From Burkholderia diffusa (GTDB taxonomy: Bacteria > Pseudomonadota > Gammaproteobacteria > Burkholderiales > Burkholderiaceae), in contig NZ_CP013362.1 of assembly GCF_001718315.1 (NCBI RefSeq), positions 992,001 to 1,056,000 of the forward strand: a stretch of DNA of 64,000 nucleotides. Direction: 5' to 3'. The notes under the pieces were generated by a model, which worked only from the letters and a program-made list of their open reading frames with translations, did not search any database and had not been told where the DNA came from. Positions 50,619-60,239 of this stretch are shown piece after piece. The position numbers were made by a program, and so were the translations under genes. Within the stretch, counting starts at the first letter, position 1. Every line of letters begins with the position of its first letter.

Positions 50619-51569
50619 ATGACTACCCTTCGCGAAGTGGTGCCGGTACCGCGCGCCCAGCTCGCGCGTTCGCGCGTGCTCGTGGTCGGTGACGTGATGC
50701 TCGACCGCTACTGGTTCGGCAACGTCGAGCGCATTTCTCCGGAAGCGCCGGTTCCTGTCGTTCTCGTGCAGCGCCAGGAGGAGCGGCTCGGTGGCGCGGC
50801 CAACGTCGCGCGCAACGCGGTGACGCTTGGCGGCCAGGCCGGGCTTCTGTGCGTGGTCGGCTGCGACGAGCCGGGCGAGCGTATCGTCGAATTGCTCGAC
50901 GGCAGCGGTGTGGTTCCCCATCTCGAACGCGATGCGGCATTGCCGACGACGATCAAGCTGCGCGTGCTCGCACGCCAGCAACAACTGCTGCGCGTCGATT
51001 TCGAGGCGATGCCGACGCACGAGGTGCTGCTCGCCGGGCTCGCGCGTTTCGATGCGCTGCTGCCGCAGCACGACGTCGTGCTGATGTCGGATTACGCGAA
51101 AGGCGGTCTGACTCACGTGACAACGATGATCGAAAAGGCGCGTGCGGCAGGTAAGCCGGTGCTCGTCGATCCGAAGGGCGGCGACTGGGCGCGCTATCGC
51201 GGCGCATCGCTGATCACGCCGAACCGTGCCGAGCTGCGTGAGGTCATCGGTCAATGGCAGTCGGAAGACGACCTGCGCGCGCGTGTCGCGACGCTACGTG
51301 CGGAACTCGATCTCGATGCGTTGCTGCTCACGCGTTCGGAAGAGGGAATGACGCTCTTTTCCGCAGCGGGCGAACTGCATGCGCCGGCGCTCGCACGCGA
51401 GGTGTATGACGTGTCCGGCGCGGGTGATACCGTGATCGCGACAGTCGCGACGATGCTCGGTGCCGGCGTGCCGCTCGTCGATGCCGTCGTGCTCGCGAAC
51501 CGTGCGGCAGGCATCGTGGTCGGCAAGCTGGGTACGGCCACGGTAGACTACGACGAACTGTTTCACTGA
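50619..51569 (+). CDS. hldA: D-glycero-beta-D-manno-heptose-7-phosphate kinase
   Basis: A 316-residue PfkB-fold sugar kinase making heptose 1,7-bisphosphate for LPS inner core. It shows [16 protein letters not shown] at the start, GGAANVARN, and the catalytic [11 protein letters not shown] near the C-terminus. It ends after the kinase domain and lacks the nucleotidyltransferase half of E. coli HldE, so it is the monofunctional HldA type known in Burkholderia. The start [10 protein letters not shown] is 7 bp after ugd; an alternative ATG at 50580 would overlap ugd. Confidence 0.94.
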   Translation: MTTLREVVPVPRAQLARSRVLVVGDVMLDRYWFGNVERISPEAPVPVVLVQRQEERLGGAANVARNAVTLGGQAGLLCVVGCDEPGERIVELLDGSGVVPHLERDAALPTTIKLRVLARQQQLLRVDFEAMPTHEVLLAGLARFDALLPQHDVVLMSDYAKGGLTHVTTMIEKARAAGKPVLVDPKGGDWARYRGASLITPNRAELREVIGQWQSEDDLRARVATLRAELDLDALLLTRSEEGMTLFSAAGELHAPALAREVYDVSGAGDTVIATVATMLGAGVPLVDAVVLANRAAGIVVGKLGTATVDYDELFH

Positions 51570-51633
51570 GCGCATTCGGCGGCGCGCCCAGCGTGCCGCG
51601 CGTATTTCTTGCAATTTTTCAGGCAGAACGACC

Positions 51634-52626
51634 ATGACCATCATCGTCACCGGCGCAGCCGGTTTTATCGGCGCGAACATCGTCAAGGCGCTCAACGAGC
51701 GCGGCGAGTCGCGCATCATCGCGGTCGACAATCTGACGCGCGCGGACAAGTTCCGGAATCTCGTCGATTGCGAGATCGATGACTATCTCGACAAGACGGA
51801 ATTCGTCGAGCGCTTCGCGCGCGGCGATTTCGGCAAGGTGCGCGCGGTGTTCCATGAAGGCGCCTGTTCGGACACGATGGAAACCGACGGCCGCTACATG
51901 ATGGACAACAACTTCCGCTACAGCCGCGCGGTGCTCGATGCCTGCCTCGCGCAGGGCGCGCAGTTCCTGTACGCGTCGTCGGCCGCGATCTACGGCGGCT
52001 CGACGCGTTTCGTCGAGGAACGCGAGGTCGAGGCGCCGCTGAACGTCTACGGCTATTCGAAGTTCCTGTTCGACCAGGTGATCCGCCGCGTGCTGCCGAG
52101 CGCGAAGAGCCAGATCGCCGGGTTCCGCTACTTCAACGTGTACGGTCCGCGCGAGACGCACAAGGGCCGGATGGCGTCGGTCGCGTTCCACAACTTCAAC
52201 CAGTTCCGAGCAGAAGGCAAGGTCAAGCTGTTCGGCGAGTACAACGGTTATGCGCCGGGCGAGCAGACGCGCGACTTCGTGTCGGTCGAGGACGTCGCGA
52301 AGGTGAACCTGTTCTTCTTCGATCATCCGGAGAAATCGGGCATCTTCAACCTCGGCACCGGCCGCGCACAGCCGTTCAACGACATCGCATCGACGGTCGT
52401 CAACACGCTGCGCGCGCTCGACAACCTGCCGCCGCTGACGCTCGCGCAGCAGGTCGAGCAAGGGCTGATCGAATACGTGCCGTTCCCGGACGCACTGCGC
52501 GGCAAGTACCAGTGCTTCACGCAGGCCGATCAGACGAAACTGCGTGCTGCCGGCTACGATGCGCCGTTCCTGACGGTGCAGGAAGGCGTCGATCGCTACG
52601 TGCGTTGGCTATCCGGCCAAGTTTAA
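51634..52626 (+). CDS. hldD: ADP-L-glycero-D-manno-heptose 6-epimerase
   Basis: A 330-residue short-chain-type epimerase that converts ADP-D-glycero- to ADP-L-glycero-D-manno-heptose, the last step before inner-core assembly. The NADP motif [14 protein letters not shown] is at the N-terminus, the catalytic YGYSK near residue 140, and [14 protein letters not shown] is family-specific. It follows hldA by 64 bp. A hairpin with a short T-run after the stop codon may terminate the group. Confidence 0.97.
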   Translation: MTIIVTGAAGFIGANIVKALNERGESRIIAVDNLTRADKFRNLVDCEIDDYLDKTEFVERFARGDFGKVRAVFHEGACSDTMETDGRYMMDNNFRYSRAVLDACLAQGAQFLYASSAAIYGGSTRFVEEREVEAPLNVYGYSKFLFDQVIRRVLPSAKSQIAGFRYFNVYGPRETHKGRMASVAFHNFNQFRAEGKVKLFGEYNGYAPGEQTRDFVSVEDVAKVNLFFFDHPEKSGIFNLGTGRAQPFNDIASTVVNTLRALDNLPPLTLAQQVEQGLIEYVPFPDALRGKYQCFTQADQTKLRAAGYDAPFLTVQEGVDRYVRWLSGQV

Positions 52627-52657
52627 ACCCGCGCGTCGCATCGCTAGACTGGGTCTC

Positions 52658-52682
52658 ACGGTCGGCAGTCGCCGACCGTTTT
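52658..52682 (+). terminator. Probable terminator after hldD
   Basis: CGGTCGG and CCGACCG pair around CAGTCG, followed by TTTT, 32 bp after hldD and 18 bp before the comEA-like start. Confidence 0.65.
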
Positions 52683-52699
52683 CATCGGAGATCCAGCAC

Positions 52700-53044
52700 A
52701 TGATCAGGAAATGGTTTGCCGCCGCCGCGATGTTCGGCGCGATCGCATCGGCCTGGGCGGCCGTCGACGTCAACACCGCGAACGAGGATGCACTCGTCGG
52801 CATCAAGGGCATCGGTCCCGCGCGGGCGAAGGCGATTCTCGACGAGCGCGGTGCACGCGGGCCGTTCAGGAATGCAGATGATCTCGCATCGCGCGTGAAG
52901 GGTATGGGCGGTCATACGGTCGAGCGCCTTCAGCGGGAAGGGTTGACGGTCGGTGCAGCCGGCTCGGGTGCGGCGGCACCGGCCGCCGGCAAGCCTGCAG
53001 CGGCGAAGCCTGCCGCGGCACCTGCCCGCACCGCCCAGAAGTAA
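52700..53044 (+). CDS. ComEA-like helix-hairpin-helix DNA-binding protein
   Basis: A 114-residue exported protein. It has a signal peptide (MIRKWFAAAAMFGAIASAWA, cleavage near residue 20) and then a ComEA-type double helix-hairpin-helix (VDVNTANEDALVGIKGIGPARAKAIL, residues about 21-85). The C-terminal tail is Ala/Pro/Lys-rich. ComEA proteins bind incoming DNA in the periplasm during transformation. No other competence genes are nearby, so a competence role is only inferred. A GGAG ribosome site is present. Confidence 0.88.
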   Translation: MIRKWFAAAAMFGAIASAWAAVDVNTANEDALVGIKGIGPARAKAILDERGARGPFRNADDLASRVKGMGGHTVERLQREGLTVGAAGSGAAAPAAGKPAAAKPAAAPARTAQK

Positions 53045-53092
53045 CGTACGCGAGACAAACGGCTCCTTCAGCCGCCGTCGTTGCGACGGCTT

Positions 53093-53116
53093 CCCGCGGC
53101 ATGCCGCGGGTTTTTT
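53093..53116 (+). terminator. Terminator of comEA-like gene
   Basis: A perfect palindrome CCCGCGGCATGCCGCGGG followed by TTTTTT, about 50 bp after the stop codon. Confidence 0.9.
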
Positions 53117-53250
53117 GCGTGCATGCTGCACACGCACACTCGTGAATCGCGAGGCACATCTATTCCATCGTCGCAATGGGGTTGCCGGCGCGAGCCCCGG
53201 TGCTGGTTTACAATCGTTTGATTGATCGGCCTCGCACTCACGGTATCTCC

Positions 53251-54153
53251 ATGGCTTACAAAACTATCGAAGACACGATCGGCAACACGCCGCTCGTGCA
53301 ACTGGTCCGCCTGCCGGACGACGAGATTCGCGCACGCAACAACGTGGTGCTCGCGAAGCTGGAAGGCAATAATCCGGCCGGTTCCGTGAAAGATCGCCCG
53401 GCGCTGTCGATGATCAGCAAGGCCGAGGCGCGTGGTCGCATCAAGCCGGGCGATACGCTGATCGAGGCGACGAGCGGCAATACGGGCATCGCGCTCGCGA
53501 TGGCAGCGGCGATCCGCGGCTACAAGATGGTGCTGATCATGCCGGAAGATCTGTCGATCGAGCGTCGCCAGAGCATGGCGGCTTACGGCGCCGAAATCAT
53601 CCTGACGCCGGTAAAGGGTGGGATGGAACTGGCGCGCGACCTCGCGGAGCAGATGCAGCGCGAAGGCAAGGGCGTGATCCTCGATCAGTTCGGGAACCCC
53701 GATAACCCGATCGCGCACTACGAAGGAACGGGCCCGGAGATCTGGCGCGACACCGAAGGGCGCGTCACGCACTTCGTGTCGGCGATGGGCACGACGGGCA
53801 CGATCATGGGCACGTCGCGCTTTCTGAAGGAACAGAATCCAGCGATCGAGATCGTCGGCGCACAGCCGGAAGAAGGGTCGCGCATTCCGGGCATTCGCAA
53901 GTGGCCGGAAGCCTATATGCCGACGATTTTCGATCGCAGCCGCGTCGATCGCGTCGAGAACGTGAGCCAGGCCGCGTCCGAAACGATGGCGCGCCGGCTC
54001 GCGGCCGTCGAAGGCATCTTTGCCGGCATCTCGTCGGGGGGCGCATGCGAAGTCGCGATGCGTATTGCGCGTCAGGTCGAGAATGCAACGATCGTGTTCA
54101 TCGTCTGCGATCGCGGCGACCGCTACTTGTCGACCGGCGTATTTCCTGCCTGA
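53251..54153 (+). CDS. cysM: Cysteine synthase B
   Basis: A 300-residue PLP enzyme making cysteine (or S-sulfocysteine from thiosulfate) from O-acetylserine. The PLP lysine lies in NNPAGSVKDRPA (Lys47), TSGNTG binds the substrate carboxylate, and the GGACEVAM region is near the C-terminus. The bulky RPA after the lysine and the 300-residue length favour CysM over CysK. The start MAYKTIEDTI is chosen over an upstream in-frame ATG. A terminator follows. Confidence 0.94.
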   Translation: MAYKTIEDTIGNTPLVQLVRLPDDEIRARNNVVLAKLEGNNPAGSVKDRPALSMISKAEARGRIKPGDTLIEATSGNTGIALAMAAAIRGYKMVLIMPEDLSIERRQSMAAYGAEIILTPVKGGMELARDLAEQMQREGKGVILDQFGNPDNPIAHYEGTGPEIWRDTEGRVTHFVSAMGTTGTIMGTSRFLKEQNPAIEIVGAQPEEGSRIPGIRKWPEAYMPTIFDRSRVDRVENVSQAASETMARRLAAVEGIFAGISSGGACEVAMRIARQVENATIVFIVCDRGDRYLSTGVFPA

Positions 54154-54183
54154 GCCCGAACGGCATCAGCAGCGTCACGCGAT

Positions 54184-54216
54184 GAAAAAGGCGCCGCACG
54201 AGCGGCGCTTTTTTCT
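54184..54216 (+). terminator. Terminator of cysM
   Basis: AAAAAGGCGCCGC and GCGGCGCTTTTTT pair imperfectly around ACGA and end in a T-tract, 30 bp after cysM. On the other strand the hairpin also lies directly after the mltB stop codon, so it may act on both. Confidence 0.88.
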
Positions 54217-54229
54217 TTGCGGACCGTGC

Positions 54230-55453
54230 TTACTGCGCCGGCGCTTCCGTGTCCGCTGCCGGCAGCGGCAGCGCGCCATCCGCTTCCATCTGTGCCTTCA
54301 CGGCTTCGCCGAGCTGGTACACGGTGAGCGCATAGAAGAAGCTGCGGTTGTAGCGCGTCAGCACGTAGAAGTTCTTCAGGCCGAGCATGTATTCGGTCGC
54401 GCGTCCCGGCGACGGCAGATCGACCACGGTGACCGGCGTGCCGGCTTCAGTGGTGATGTTGACCATTGGCTCGTTGAGCGTCATGCCGGCGCGCAGCAGT
54501 TGCGACAGCGCCCAGTGCGGTTCGGGCTGACCGTCCGCCGCCGCCTGGGCGATGCCGAGGCTGCCCGTGTCGGGCGTGATCCGCCAGACTACCGGGCGAT
54601 CGGTTTCCCAGCCGTGCTGCTTCAGGTAGTTCGCGACGCTGCCGATCGCATCGGCAGGACTGCTGCGCAGATCGACGTGGCCGCCACCGTCGTAGTCGAC
54701 CGCATACTCGCGGATGCTGCTCGGCAGGAACTGCGGGATGCCGATCGCGCCCGTGTACGAGCCGAGCACGGTGGTCGGGTCGAGCTGGTTGTCGCGGGTC
54801 CAGACGAGGAAGTCCTCGAGATTCTTGCGGAACGTTGCCTGGCGGCTGTCGCGATTCGGCGTGTCCGGGTAGTCGAACGTGAGCGTCGTCAGCGCATCGA
54901 GCACGCGGAAGTTGCCCATGTAGCGGCCGTAGATCGTTTCGACGCCGATGATGCCGACGATCACTTCGGGCGGCACGCCGAATTCCGCGGACGCGCGCTG
55001 CAGCGTTGCCTGGTTCGCCTTCCAGAATTTCACGCCCGCGTTGATGCGGATCGGTTCGATGAAGCGCGAACGATAGACGCGCCAGTTCTTCACCGAAGGC
55101 GTCGGCGCCGGCTTCACGAGCTTCACGGCGGTGGCCGAGTAGCTGATGCGCGAGAACAGCGCATGCAGGCTCGCGGAATCGAAGCCGTTGCGGCTCACCA
55201 TCTCGTCGATAAACGCATCGACCTTCGCGTTGTTCGCGTAACGCTGCGGGACGATTTCCTCTTCGAAGGTCTGGCCTTGCGGCACCGGCTGCTGCGGTTG
55301 CGCCTGTGCGACGCGCGTGCCTGGGGACTTCGCGGGCTGCGTCTGCGCAACCGCGGGCGCGGCTGCCACGGTAGCGGCGATGGCAGCAGCAACGAGCGGA
55401 ACGCGAACGCTGAACAGTGCGGAAAAAAGGGCGGCAGGCTTGCTGGAATTCAT
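54230..55453 (-). CDS. mltB: Lytic murein transglycosylase B
   Basis: A 407-residue periplasmic peptidoglycan-cleaving enzyme of the MltB/SltB (GH103) family. A signal peptide ends near AVAQ (residue 37) without a lipobox, so it is probably soluble rather than a lipoprotein. The catalytic glutamate is Glu172 in GVETIYGRYMG. The family blocks GSYTGAIGIPQFLPSS and DYDGGGHVDL follow. The start MNSSKPAALF is chosen at the signal peptide. It is transcribed towards cysM. Confidence 0.93.
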   Translation of the reverse strand: MNSSKPAALFSALFSVRVPLVAAAIAATVAAAPAVAQTQPAKSPGTRVAQAQPQQPVPQGQTFEEEIVPQRYANNAKVDAFIDEMVSRNGFDSASLHALFSRISYSATAVKLVKPAPTPSVKNWRVYRSRFIEPIRINAGVKFWKANQATLQRASAEFGVPPEVIVGIIGVETIYGRYMGNFRVLDALTTLTFDYPDTPNRDSRQATFRKNLEDFLVWTRDNQLDPTTVLGSYTGAIGIPQFLPSSIREYAVDYDGGGHVDLRSSPADAIGSVANYLKQHGWETDRPVVWRITPDTGSLGIAQAAADGQPEPHWALSQLLRAGMTLNEPMVNITTEAGTPVTVVDLPSPGRATEYMLGLKNFYVLTRYNRSFFYALTVYQLGEAVKAQMEADGALPLPAADTEAPAQ

Positions 55454-55622
55454 GTCGAAGCGGGCGGACAGGGCGATGGGGTTCGGCGCAGTATACCCGA
55501 CGCATCCTGCGTGCCGGGGCGTAGCAGCGCACCGTTGTGGTAAGTTAGCGGCGAATTCGCGGCAGACGATGGACATCATTGATGGAGACCTGCGACGCAC
55601 CCCGCGTCGCGGATGACAGCTT

Positions 55623-56546
55623 ATGGCAACCGCCTTCTATACGCACCCCGATTGCATGCTGCACGAGATGGGGGAATGGCATCCGGAATGCCCGGCCCGC
55701 CTGTCGGCGATCCAGGATCAACTGATCGCGAGCCGCATCGACGACTTGATCGTGCACGAAACCGCGCCGTTCGCGAGCGAGGTCGCGCTGGGCCGCGTGC
55801 ATACGCAGGCTCACATCGACTACATCCGCAGCATGACGCCCGTCGACGGCTACGTCGAGATCGATCCCGACACGCTGATGAACCGCGATACGTGGCGTGC
55901 CGCACTGCGCGCGGCCGGCGCGGCGATCGCGGCGACCGACGCCGTGATCGAAGGCCGCTACGCGAATGCGTTCTGCAGCGTGCGGCCGCCCGGCCATCAT
56001 GCGGAACCGGCGCGCGCGATGGGATTCTGCTTTTTCAACAACGTCGCGATCGCCGCGCGGCATGCGCTCGATGTCCATGGCCTCGAGCGCGTCGCGATCA
56101 TCGATTTCGACGTGCACCACGGCAACGGCACCGAAGCCGCGTTCGCGAACGACGAGCGCGTGCTGATGTGCAGCTTCTTCCAGCATCCGCTGTACCCATT
56201 CTCGGGCGTCGATCACCAGGCGCCGAACATGGTCAACCTGCCGATGCCTGCGCGCAGCAACGGGATGGCGATCCGCGAAGCGGTCGACATGTTCTGGCTG
56301 CCGCGTCTCGACGCGTTCAAGCCGCAGATGCTGTTCGTGTCAGCTGGTTTCGATGCGCATCGAGAGGACGACATCGGTAACCTCGGTCTCGTCGAAGCCG
56401 ATTTCGAATGGCTGACCGCGCAGGTCGTCGACGTCGCGCGCCTGCATGCGCAGGGCCGCATCGTGAGCTGTCTCGAGGGAGGCTACAACCTGTCGGCGCT
56501 CGGACGCAGCGTCGTCGCGCACCTGCGCGTGCTGGCCGGCATCTGA
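55623..56546 (+). CDS. Histone deacetylase-family hydrolase
   Basis: A 307-residue zinc-dependent amidohydrolase of the arginase/deacetylase fold. It has RPPGHHAEP (His125, His126), the zinc-binding DFDVHHGNGT (Asp163, His165), a second zinc aspartate in SAGFDAHRED, and EGGYNLSALG near the end. Bacterial members deacetylate small substrates such as acetylpolyamines or acetoin-related compounds; the substrate here is not evident. No operon partners are visible. Confidence 0.88.
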   Translation: MATAFYTHPDCMLHEMGEWHPECPARLSAIQDQLIASRIDDLIVHETAPFASEVALGRVHTQAHIDYIRSMTPVDGYVEIDPDTLMNRDTWRAALRAAGAAIAATDAVIEGRYANAFCSVRPPGHHAEPARAMGFCFFNNVAIAARHALDVHGLERVAIIDFDVHHGNGTEAAFANDERVLMCSFFQHPLYPFSGVDHQAPNMVNLPMPARSNGMAIREAVDMFWLPRLDAFKPQMLFVSAGFDAHREDDIGNLGLVEADFEWLTAQVVDVARLHAQGRIVSCLEGGYNLSALGRSVVAHLRVLAGI

Positions 56547-56568
56547 CCGGGAGCGGCTCGGCGCGCGC

Positions 56569-57492
56569 TCAGCGCGCCGGCACGTGCGCGTGAATCCACG
56601 CGATCAGTGCGTCGATCACGCGGTCGCGTTCGAGATCATTCATCGTTTCGTGGAACCCGCCTTCGTAAAGCGTCAGCGTACGATCGGGCGAGCCGACGCG
56701 TGCGCCGAACGCACGGCTTCCGTCGGGTTCGGTCAGCTTGTCCTCTGTGCCGTGATAGACGAGTACCGGCATGCGAAGCGCGCCGCGACCGCGCTCAATG
56801 CGCGCCATCGCATCGAGGATCTCGGCGCCGGTGCGCGCCGGCACCGCGCCGTGATGCACGAGCGGGTCGGCGCGATTGGCCGCGACGACGGCCGGATCGC
56901 GCGACAGCAGCGCCGCATCGATTCTGATCGCGGGGAAGCTCGGCCACACGCGGCTGATGAAGCGGCTCATCGCGAGCATCCAGCGCGGCACGTCGCGTCC
57001 CGGCGCGAGCGCCGGGCTCGACAGCACGAGGCCCGCTAGCGCGTGGCCGCGAACCGGCGCGCGTTCGATCGCGTACAGCGCCGCGACGGCGCCGCCCATG
57101 CTGTGACCCATCAGAAAGAGCGGCGTATCGTCGCGAGCGGCTTCGGCGACGAGAGCATCCGCGTCGTTCAGGTAACCGTCGAAACGTTCGACCCACGCGC
57201 GTTTGCCGGGCGAGTGGCCGTGCCCGCGCAGATCGATTGCCAGCACGCCGATGCCGGCCGCGTTCAATCTGGCCGCGAGCGTCGCGTAACGTCCCGCATG
57301 CTCGGCGAGGCCGTGCACGAGCGCGATCGTTGCGCGCGGCGGCTGCGTGCCGTCGCCAGCCGGCCAGCGATACGACGCCAGTTCGAGCCCGTCCGCGGTA
57401 CGCAGCCGGCCCATGCGCGGGGCGGGCGGCGCTGCCGTGTCCAGCGCTGCGGTGGCGGCGGGTGCGGTGGCCTGCGTGGTGGTGGCGGTCAT
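56569..57492 (-). CDS. Alpha/beta hydrolase, monoacylglycerol lipase type
   Basis: A 307-residue serine hydrolase. The nucleophile is Ser131 in GHSMGG, the HG oxyanion motif is in LVHGLAEHAGRY (residues 59-70), and the acid and His are in the YHGTEDKLTEP and GGFHETMND segments. Its layout is that of YtpA/MGL-like lysophospholipases. The start MTATTTQATA has an AGGAG site 8 bases upstream, which decides against the ATG 27 bp earlier. The first 112 residues are duplicated at 60299-60635. Confidence 0.88.
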   Translation of the reverse strand: MTATTTQATAPAATAALDTAAPPAPRMGRLRTADGLELASYRWPAGDGTQPPRATIALVHGLAEHAGRYATLAARLNAAGIGVLAIDLRGHGHSPGKRAWVERFDGYLNDADALVAEAARDDTPLFLMGHSMGGAVAALYAIERAPVRGHALAGLVLSSPALAPGRDVPRWMLAMSRFISRVWPSFPAIRIDAALLSRDPAVVAANRADPLVHHGAVPARTGAEILDAMARIERGRGALRMPVLVYHGTEDKLTEPDGSRAFGARVGSPDRTLTLYEGGFHETMNDLERDRVIDALIAWIHAHVPAR

Positions 57493-57634
57493 CTGGCGGG
57501 TCTCCTGTGTCGTTGGCATCGGTGTTCCGGATCATAGTCGCGGCGCTCGCGCGGCGGGCCAACAGGGCCCCTCTAATTTCGTCCGGTTATGAAAAGATCG
57601 AAATCGATTATTAAGTGGAATGAGGCGTTTGCGG

Positions 57635-57640
57635 TAAAAT
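57635..57640 (+). promoter_or_regulatory. metN: Candidate -10 box of metNIQ
   Basis: TAAAAT at 57635-57640, with a weak TTAAGT 18 bp upstream, would give a leader of about 60 nt before metN. The same box recurs in the right repeat copy at 60778-60783. The assignment rests on sequence only. Confidence 0.4.
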
Positions 57641-57661
57641 CGCCGGCTATTCCAGATGCAT

Positions 57662-57706
57662 CGGCGGCCGACTGGCGGGCTTCGCCTGGCGGCCGCCGTT
57701 TTGTTT
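57662..57706 (+). promoter_or_regulatory. Terminator-like hairpin abutting the metN start
   Basis: CGGCGGCCG (57662-57670) and CGGCCGCCG (57690-57698) form a perfect 9-bp GC stem, with a small internal GGCG/CGCC stem, directly followed by TTTTGTTT. The metN ATG is two bases later and no Shine-Dalgarno is visible. The structure resembles an intrinsic terminator or attenuator. It is repeated at 60805-60849. Confidence 0.6.
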
Positions 57707-57708
57707 AC

Positions 57709-58743
57709 ATGATCGAATTACGCAATCTGTCACAGCGTTTCCCCGGGCCGACCGGCTGGGTCGACGCATTGCACAACGTCAATCTGACGATCCCGCAGGG
57801 CGAGGTGTTCGGCATCATCGGCCGAAGCGGCGCCGGCAAGAGCACGCTCGTGCGCACCATCAACCTGCTCACGCGGCCGACCGAAGGCAACGTCGTCGTT
57901 GGCGGGCGCGATCTCACGCTGCTGCCGGCCGGCGCGCTGCGCGAAGCGCGCCGTGAAATCGGCATGATCTTCCAGCACTTCAACCTGCTGTCTTCGCGCA
58001 CGGTGTTCGACAACGTCGCGTTGCCGCTCGAGCTCGCTGGCGCGAGCCGTGCCGATATCGAGGCCGCCGTGCTGCCGCTGCTCGACCTCGTCGGGCTGTC
58101 GGCGCAGAAGGACCGCTACCCGGCGCAGATCAGCGGCGGCCAGAAGCAGCGCGTCGGCATCGCCCGAGCGCTCGCGAGCAAGCCGAAGGTACTGCTGTCG
58201 GACGAGGCGACGTCTGCGCTCGACCCCGAGACCACGCGCGCGATCCTCGACCTGCTGAAGCGCATCAACCGCGAACTCGGCCTGACGATCGTGCTGATCA
58301 CGCATCAGATGGAAGTGATCAAGCAGGTGTGCGATCGCGTGGCGGTGCTCGACGCGGGGCGCGTGGTCGAAGAAGGCCGCGTGATCGACGTGTTCCTGCA
58401 GCCGCATCATGAAGTGACGCGCGCGCTGATCGGCGACGTCATCGCGCAGGAACTGCCGCCCGCGCTGAAGGCACGCGTGGCCGAGCGGCTGAAGACGGGC
58501 AGCGGGCATTTGCTGCGGCTCGCATTCACCGGCTCGGGGGTCGATCAGCCGATCCTGTCGGAGACGATTCGCCGATACGAACTCGATTTCAACATCCTGC
58601 ACGGCCAGATCGACGAGATTCAGGGGCAGGCGTTCGGGTCGCTCGCGGTGCTCGCGGGCGGCGAACCGGGCAAGGTCGGGCAGGCGCTCGCGTTCCTGCG
58701 CGAGCAAGGTGTGGTGGTAGAGGAGCTTTCGTATGTTGAGTGA
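57709..58743 (+). CDS. metN: Methionine importer ATP-binding protein (left copy)
   Basis: A 344-residue ABC ATPase driving uptake of D- and L-methionine. Walker [10 protein letters not shown] is at residues 38-46, the signature ISGGQKQ at 141-147 and Walker [13 protein letters not shown] at 161-172. The C-terminal NIL/ACT-like domain (about 265-340) senses methionine for transinhibition. The start [10 protein letters not shown] fits the family; an in-frame ATG at 57589 would add 40 residues spanning the leader hairpin. The gene overlaps metI by 11 bp. Confidence 0.96.
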   Translation: MIELRNLSQRFPGPTGWVDALHNVNLTIPQGEVFGIIGRSGAGKSTLVRTINLLTRPTEGNVVVGGRDLTLLPAGALREARREIGMIFQHFNLLSSRTVFDNVALPLELAGASRADIEAAVLPLLDLVGLSAQKDRYPAQISGGQKQRVGIARALASKPKVLLSDEATSALDPETTRAILDLLKRINRELGLTIVLITHQMEVIKQVCDRVAVLDAGRVVEEGRVIDVFLQPHHEVTRALIGDVIAQELPPALKARVAERLKTGSGHLLRLAFTGSGVDQPILSETIRRYELDFNILHGQIDEIQGQAFGSLAVLAGGEPGKVGQALAFLREQGVVVEELSYVE

Positions 58744-59386
58744 GATGTTCGATATGTTCGTGCAGTCGTTCTGGGAGACGCTGATCATGGTCGGCATCTC
58801 GGGAGCGGTCGGCGCGCTCGTCGGGCTGCCGCTCGGCGTGCTGCTCTACCTGACCGACCGCCAGGGCGTGCTGCAGAACCTCGGTGTGAATCGCGTGCTC
58901 GGCGGCATCGTGAACGCGGTGCGCTCGACGCCGTTCATCATCCTGCTGGTCGCGGTCATTCCGTTCACGCGGCTCGTCACGGGGTCGTCGATCGGCACGG
59001 CCGCGGCGGTTGTGCCGCTGACGCTCGCGGCCGCGCCGTTCGTCGCGCGGCTGGTCGAGACCGCGCTGCGCGAAGTCGATCGAGGGCTGATCGAGGCCGC
59101 GCAGTCGATGGGCGCGACGACGTCGCAGATCGTCTTCAAGGTGCTGCTGCCCGAATCGCTGCCCGGCATCGTCGCGGGCCTGACGATCACGTTCGTGTCG
59201 CTCGTCGGCTACTCGGCGATGGCCGGTGCAATCGGCGGCGGCGGGCTCGGCGATCTCGGGATCCGTTACGGCTACCAGCGTTATCTGCCGGAAGTAATGT
59301 GGACGGTCGTCGCGATCCTGATCGTGTTCGTGCAGATCGTGCAATCGTTCGGCGACTGGCTCGTGCGCCGGCTGAGCCACAAGTAA
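58733..59386 (+). CDS. metI: Methionine importer permease (left copy)
   Basis: A 217-residue inner-membrane permease with about five transmembrane helices. The EAA-loop region [21 protein letters not shown] couples to MetN. The ATG has a GAGGAG ribosome site inside the end of metN, and the 11-bp overlap suggests translational coupling. It is identical in translation to the copy at 61876-62529. Confidence 0.96.
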   Translation: MLSEMFDMFVQSFWETLIMVGISGAVGALVGLPLGVLLYLTDRQGVLQNLGVNRVLGGIVNAVRSTPFIILLVAVIPFTRLVTGSSIGTAAAVVPLTLAAAPFVARLVETALREVDRGLIEAAQSMGATTSQIVFKVLLPESLPGIVAGLTITFVSLVGYSAMAGAIGGGGLGDLGIRYGYQRYLPEVMWTVVAILIVFVQIVQSFGDWLVRRLSHK

Positions 59387-59413
59387 AAACGACATTCACA
59401 GGTAGGGGAGACG

Positions 59414-60209
59414 ATGCAACGACGTTTCATGCTGAAATTCGCGGCCGCGCTCGGCGCGGTCGCGCTGTGCGCCAGCGCGCACGCGCAGGCCGAAACCATC
59501 AAGGTGGGCGTGACGGGCGGCCCGCACGCGCAGATCATGGACGTGGTGAAGAAGGTCGCGGCCAAGAGCGGCCTCGACATTCGCATCGTCGAATTCTCCG
59601 ATTACGTGCAGCCGAACGCGGCGCTCGCGTCGGGCGATCTCGACGCGAACAGCTACCAGCACGATCCTTATCTGCAGGCGCAGGTGAGGGATCGCGGCTA
59701 CAAGCTGATCAAGGTCGCGGATACCGTCACGTTTCCGATGGGCATCTATTCGAAGCGGGTGAAGTCGCTGGCCGAGTTGAAGCCCGGCGCGCGCATCGCG
59801 GTGCCGAACGATCCGACCAATGGCGGCCGCGCGCTGCTGTTGCTGCAGAAGCAGGGGCTGCTGAAGCTGCGTGCGGACGCAGGGCTGAAGGCGACGCCGC
59901 TCGACATCGTCGACAATCCGCGCAAGCTGAAGATCGTCGAACTTGATGCGGCACAGATTCCGCGCTCGCTCGGCGACGTCGACGCTGCGGCTATCAACAC
60001 CAACTACGCGATGGAAGCTGGGTTGAAGCCGAAACAGGACGCGATCGCGATCGAGGGCCCGAACGGTCCTTACGCGAACATTCTCGCGATTCGCGAGGCT
60101 GACCGGGGCAAGCCGTGGGTCGCGAAGCTGGTCGCGGCCTACCCACTCCGCGGATGTGAAGCAGTTCATCGAACAGAAGTTTGGCGGCGCGGTCATCGCC
60201 GCCTGGTAA
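59414..60209 (+). pseudogene. metQ: Methionine-binding protein MetQ, frameshifted (left copy)
   Basis: Identical to the right-hand metQ for the first 244 residues. An extra C in the run at 60142-60144 then shifts the frame, so the normal ending HSADVKQFIEQKFGGAVIAAW is lost. The shifted frame reads through the terminator to a stop at 60298, giving 294 residues. The gene keeps its GGGGAG ribosome site and signal peptide. Either a sequencing or assembly error or a genuine recent mutation could explain this. The original stop position would be 60207-60209. Confidence 0.88.
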
Positions 60210-60239
60210 CACGTGGTGCTGGGCGCGCCCCGGTGACGA

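Noticed and set aside
57589..57708. Upstream ATG extending MetN by 40 residues.
   Set aside because: The extension spans the candidate promoter and hairpin, has no ribosome site, and family members begin at [10 protein letters not shown].
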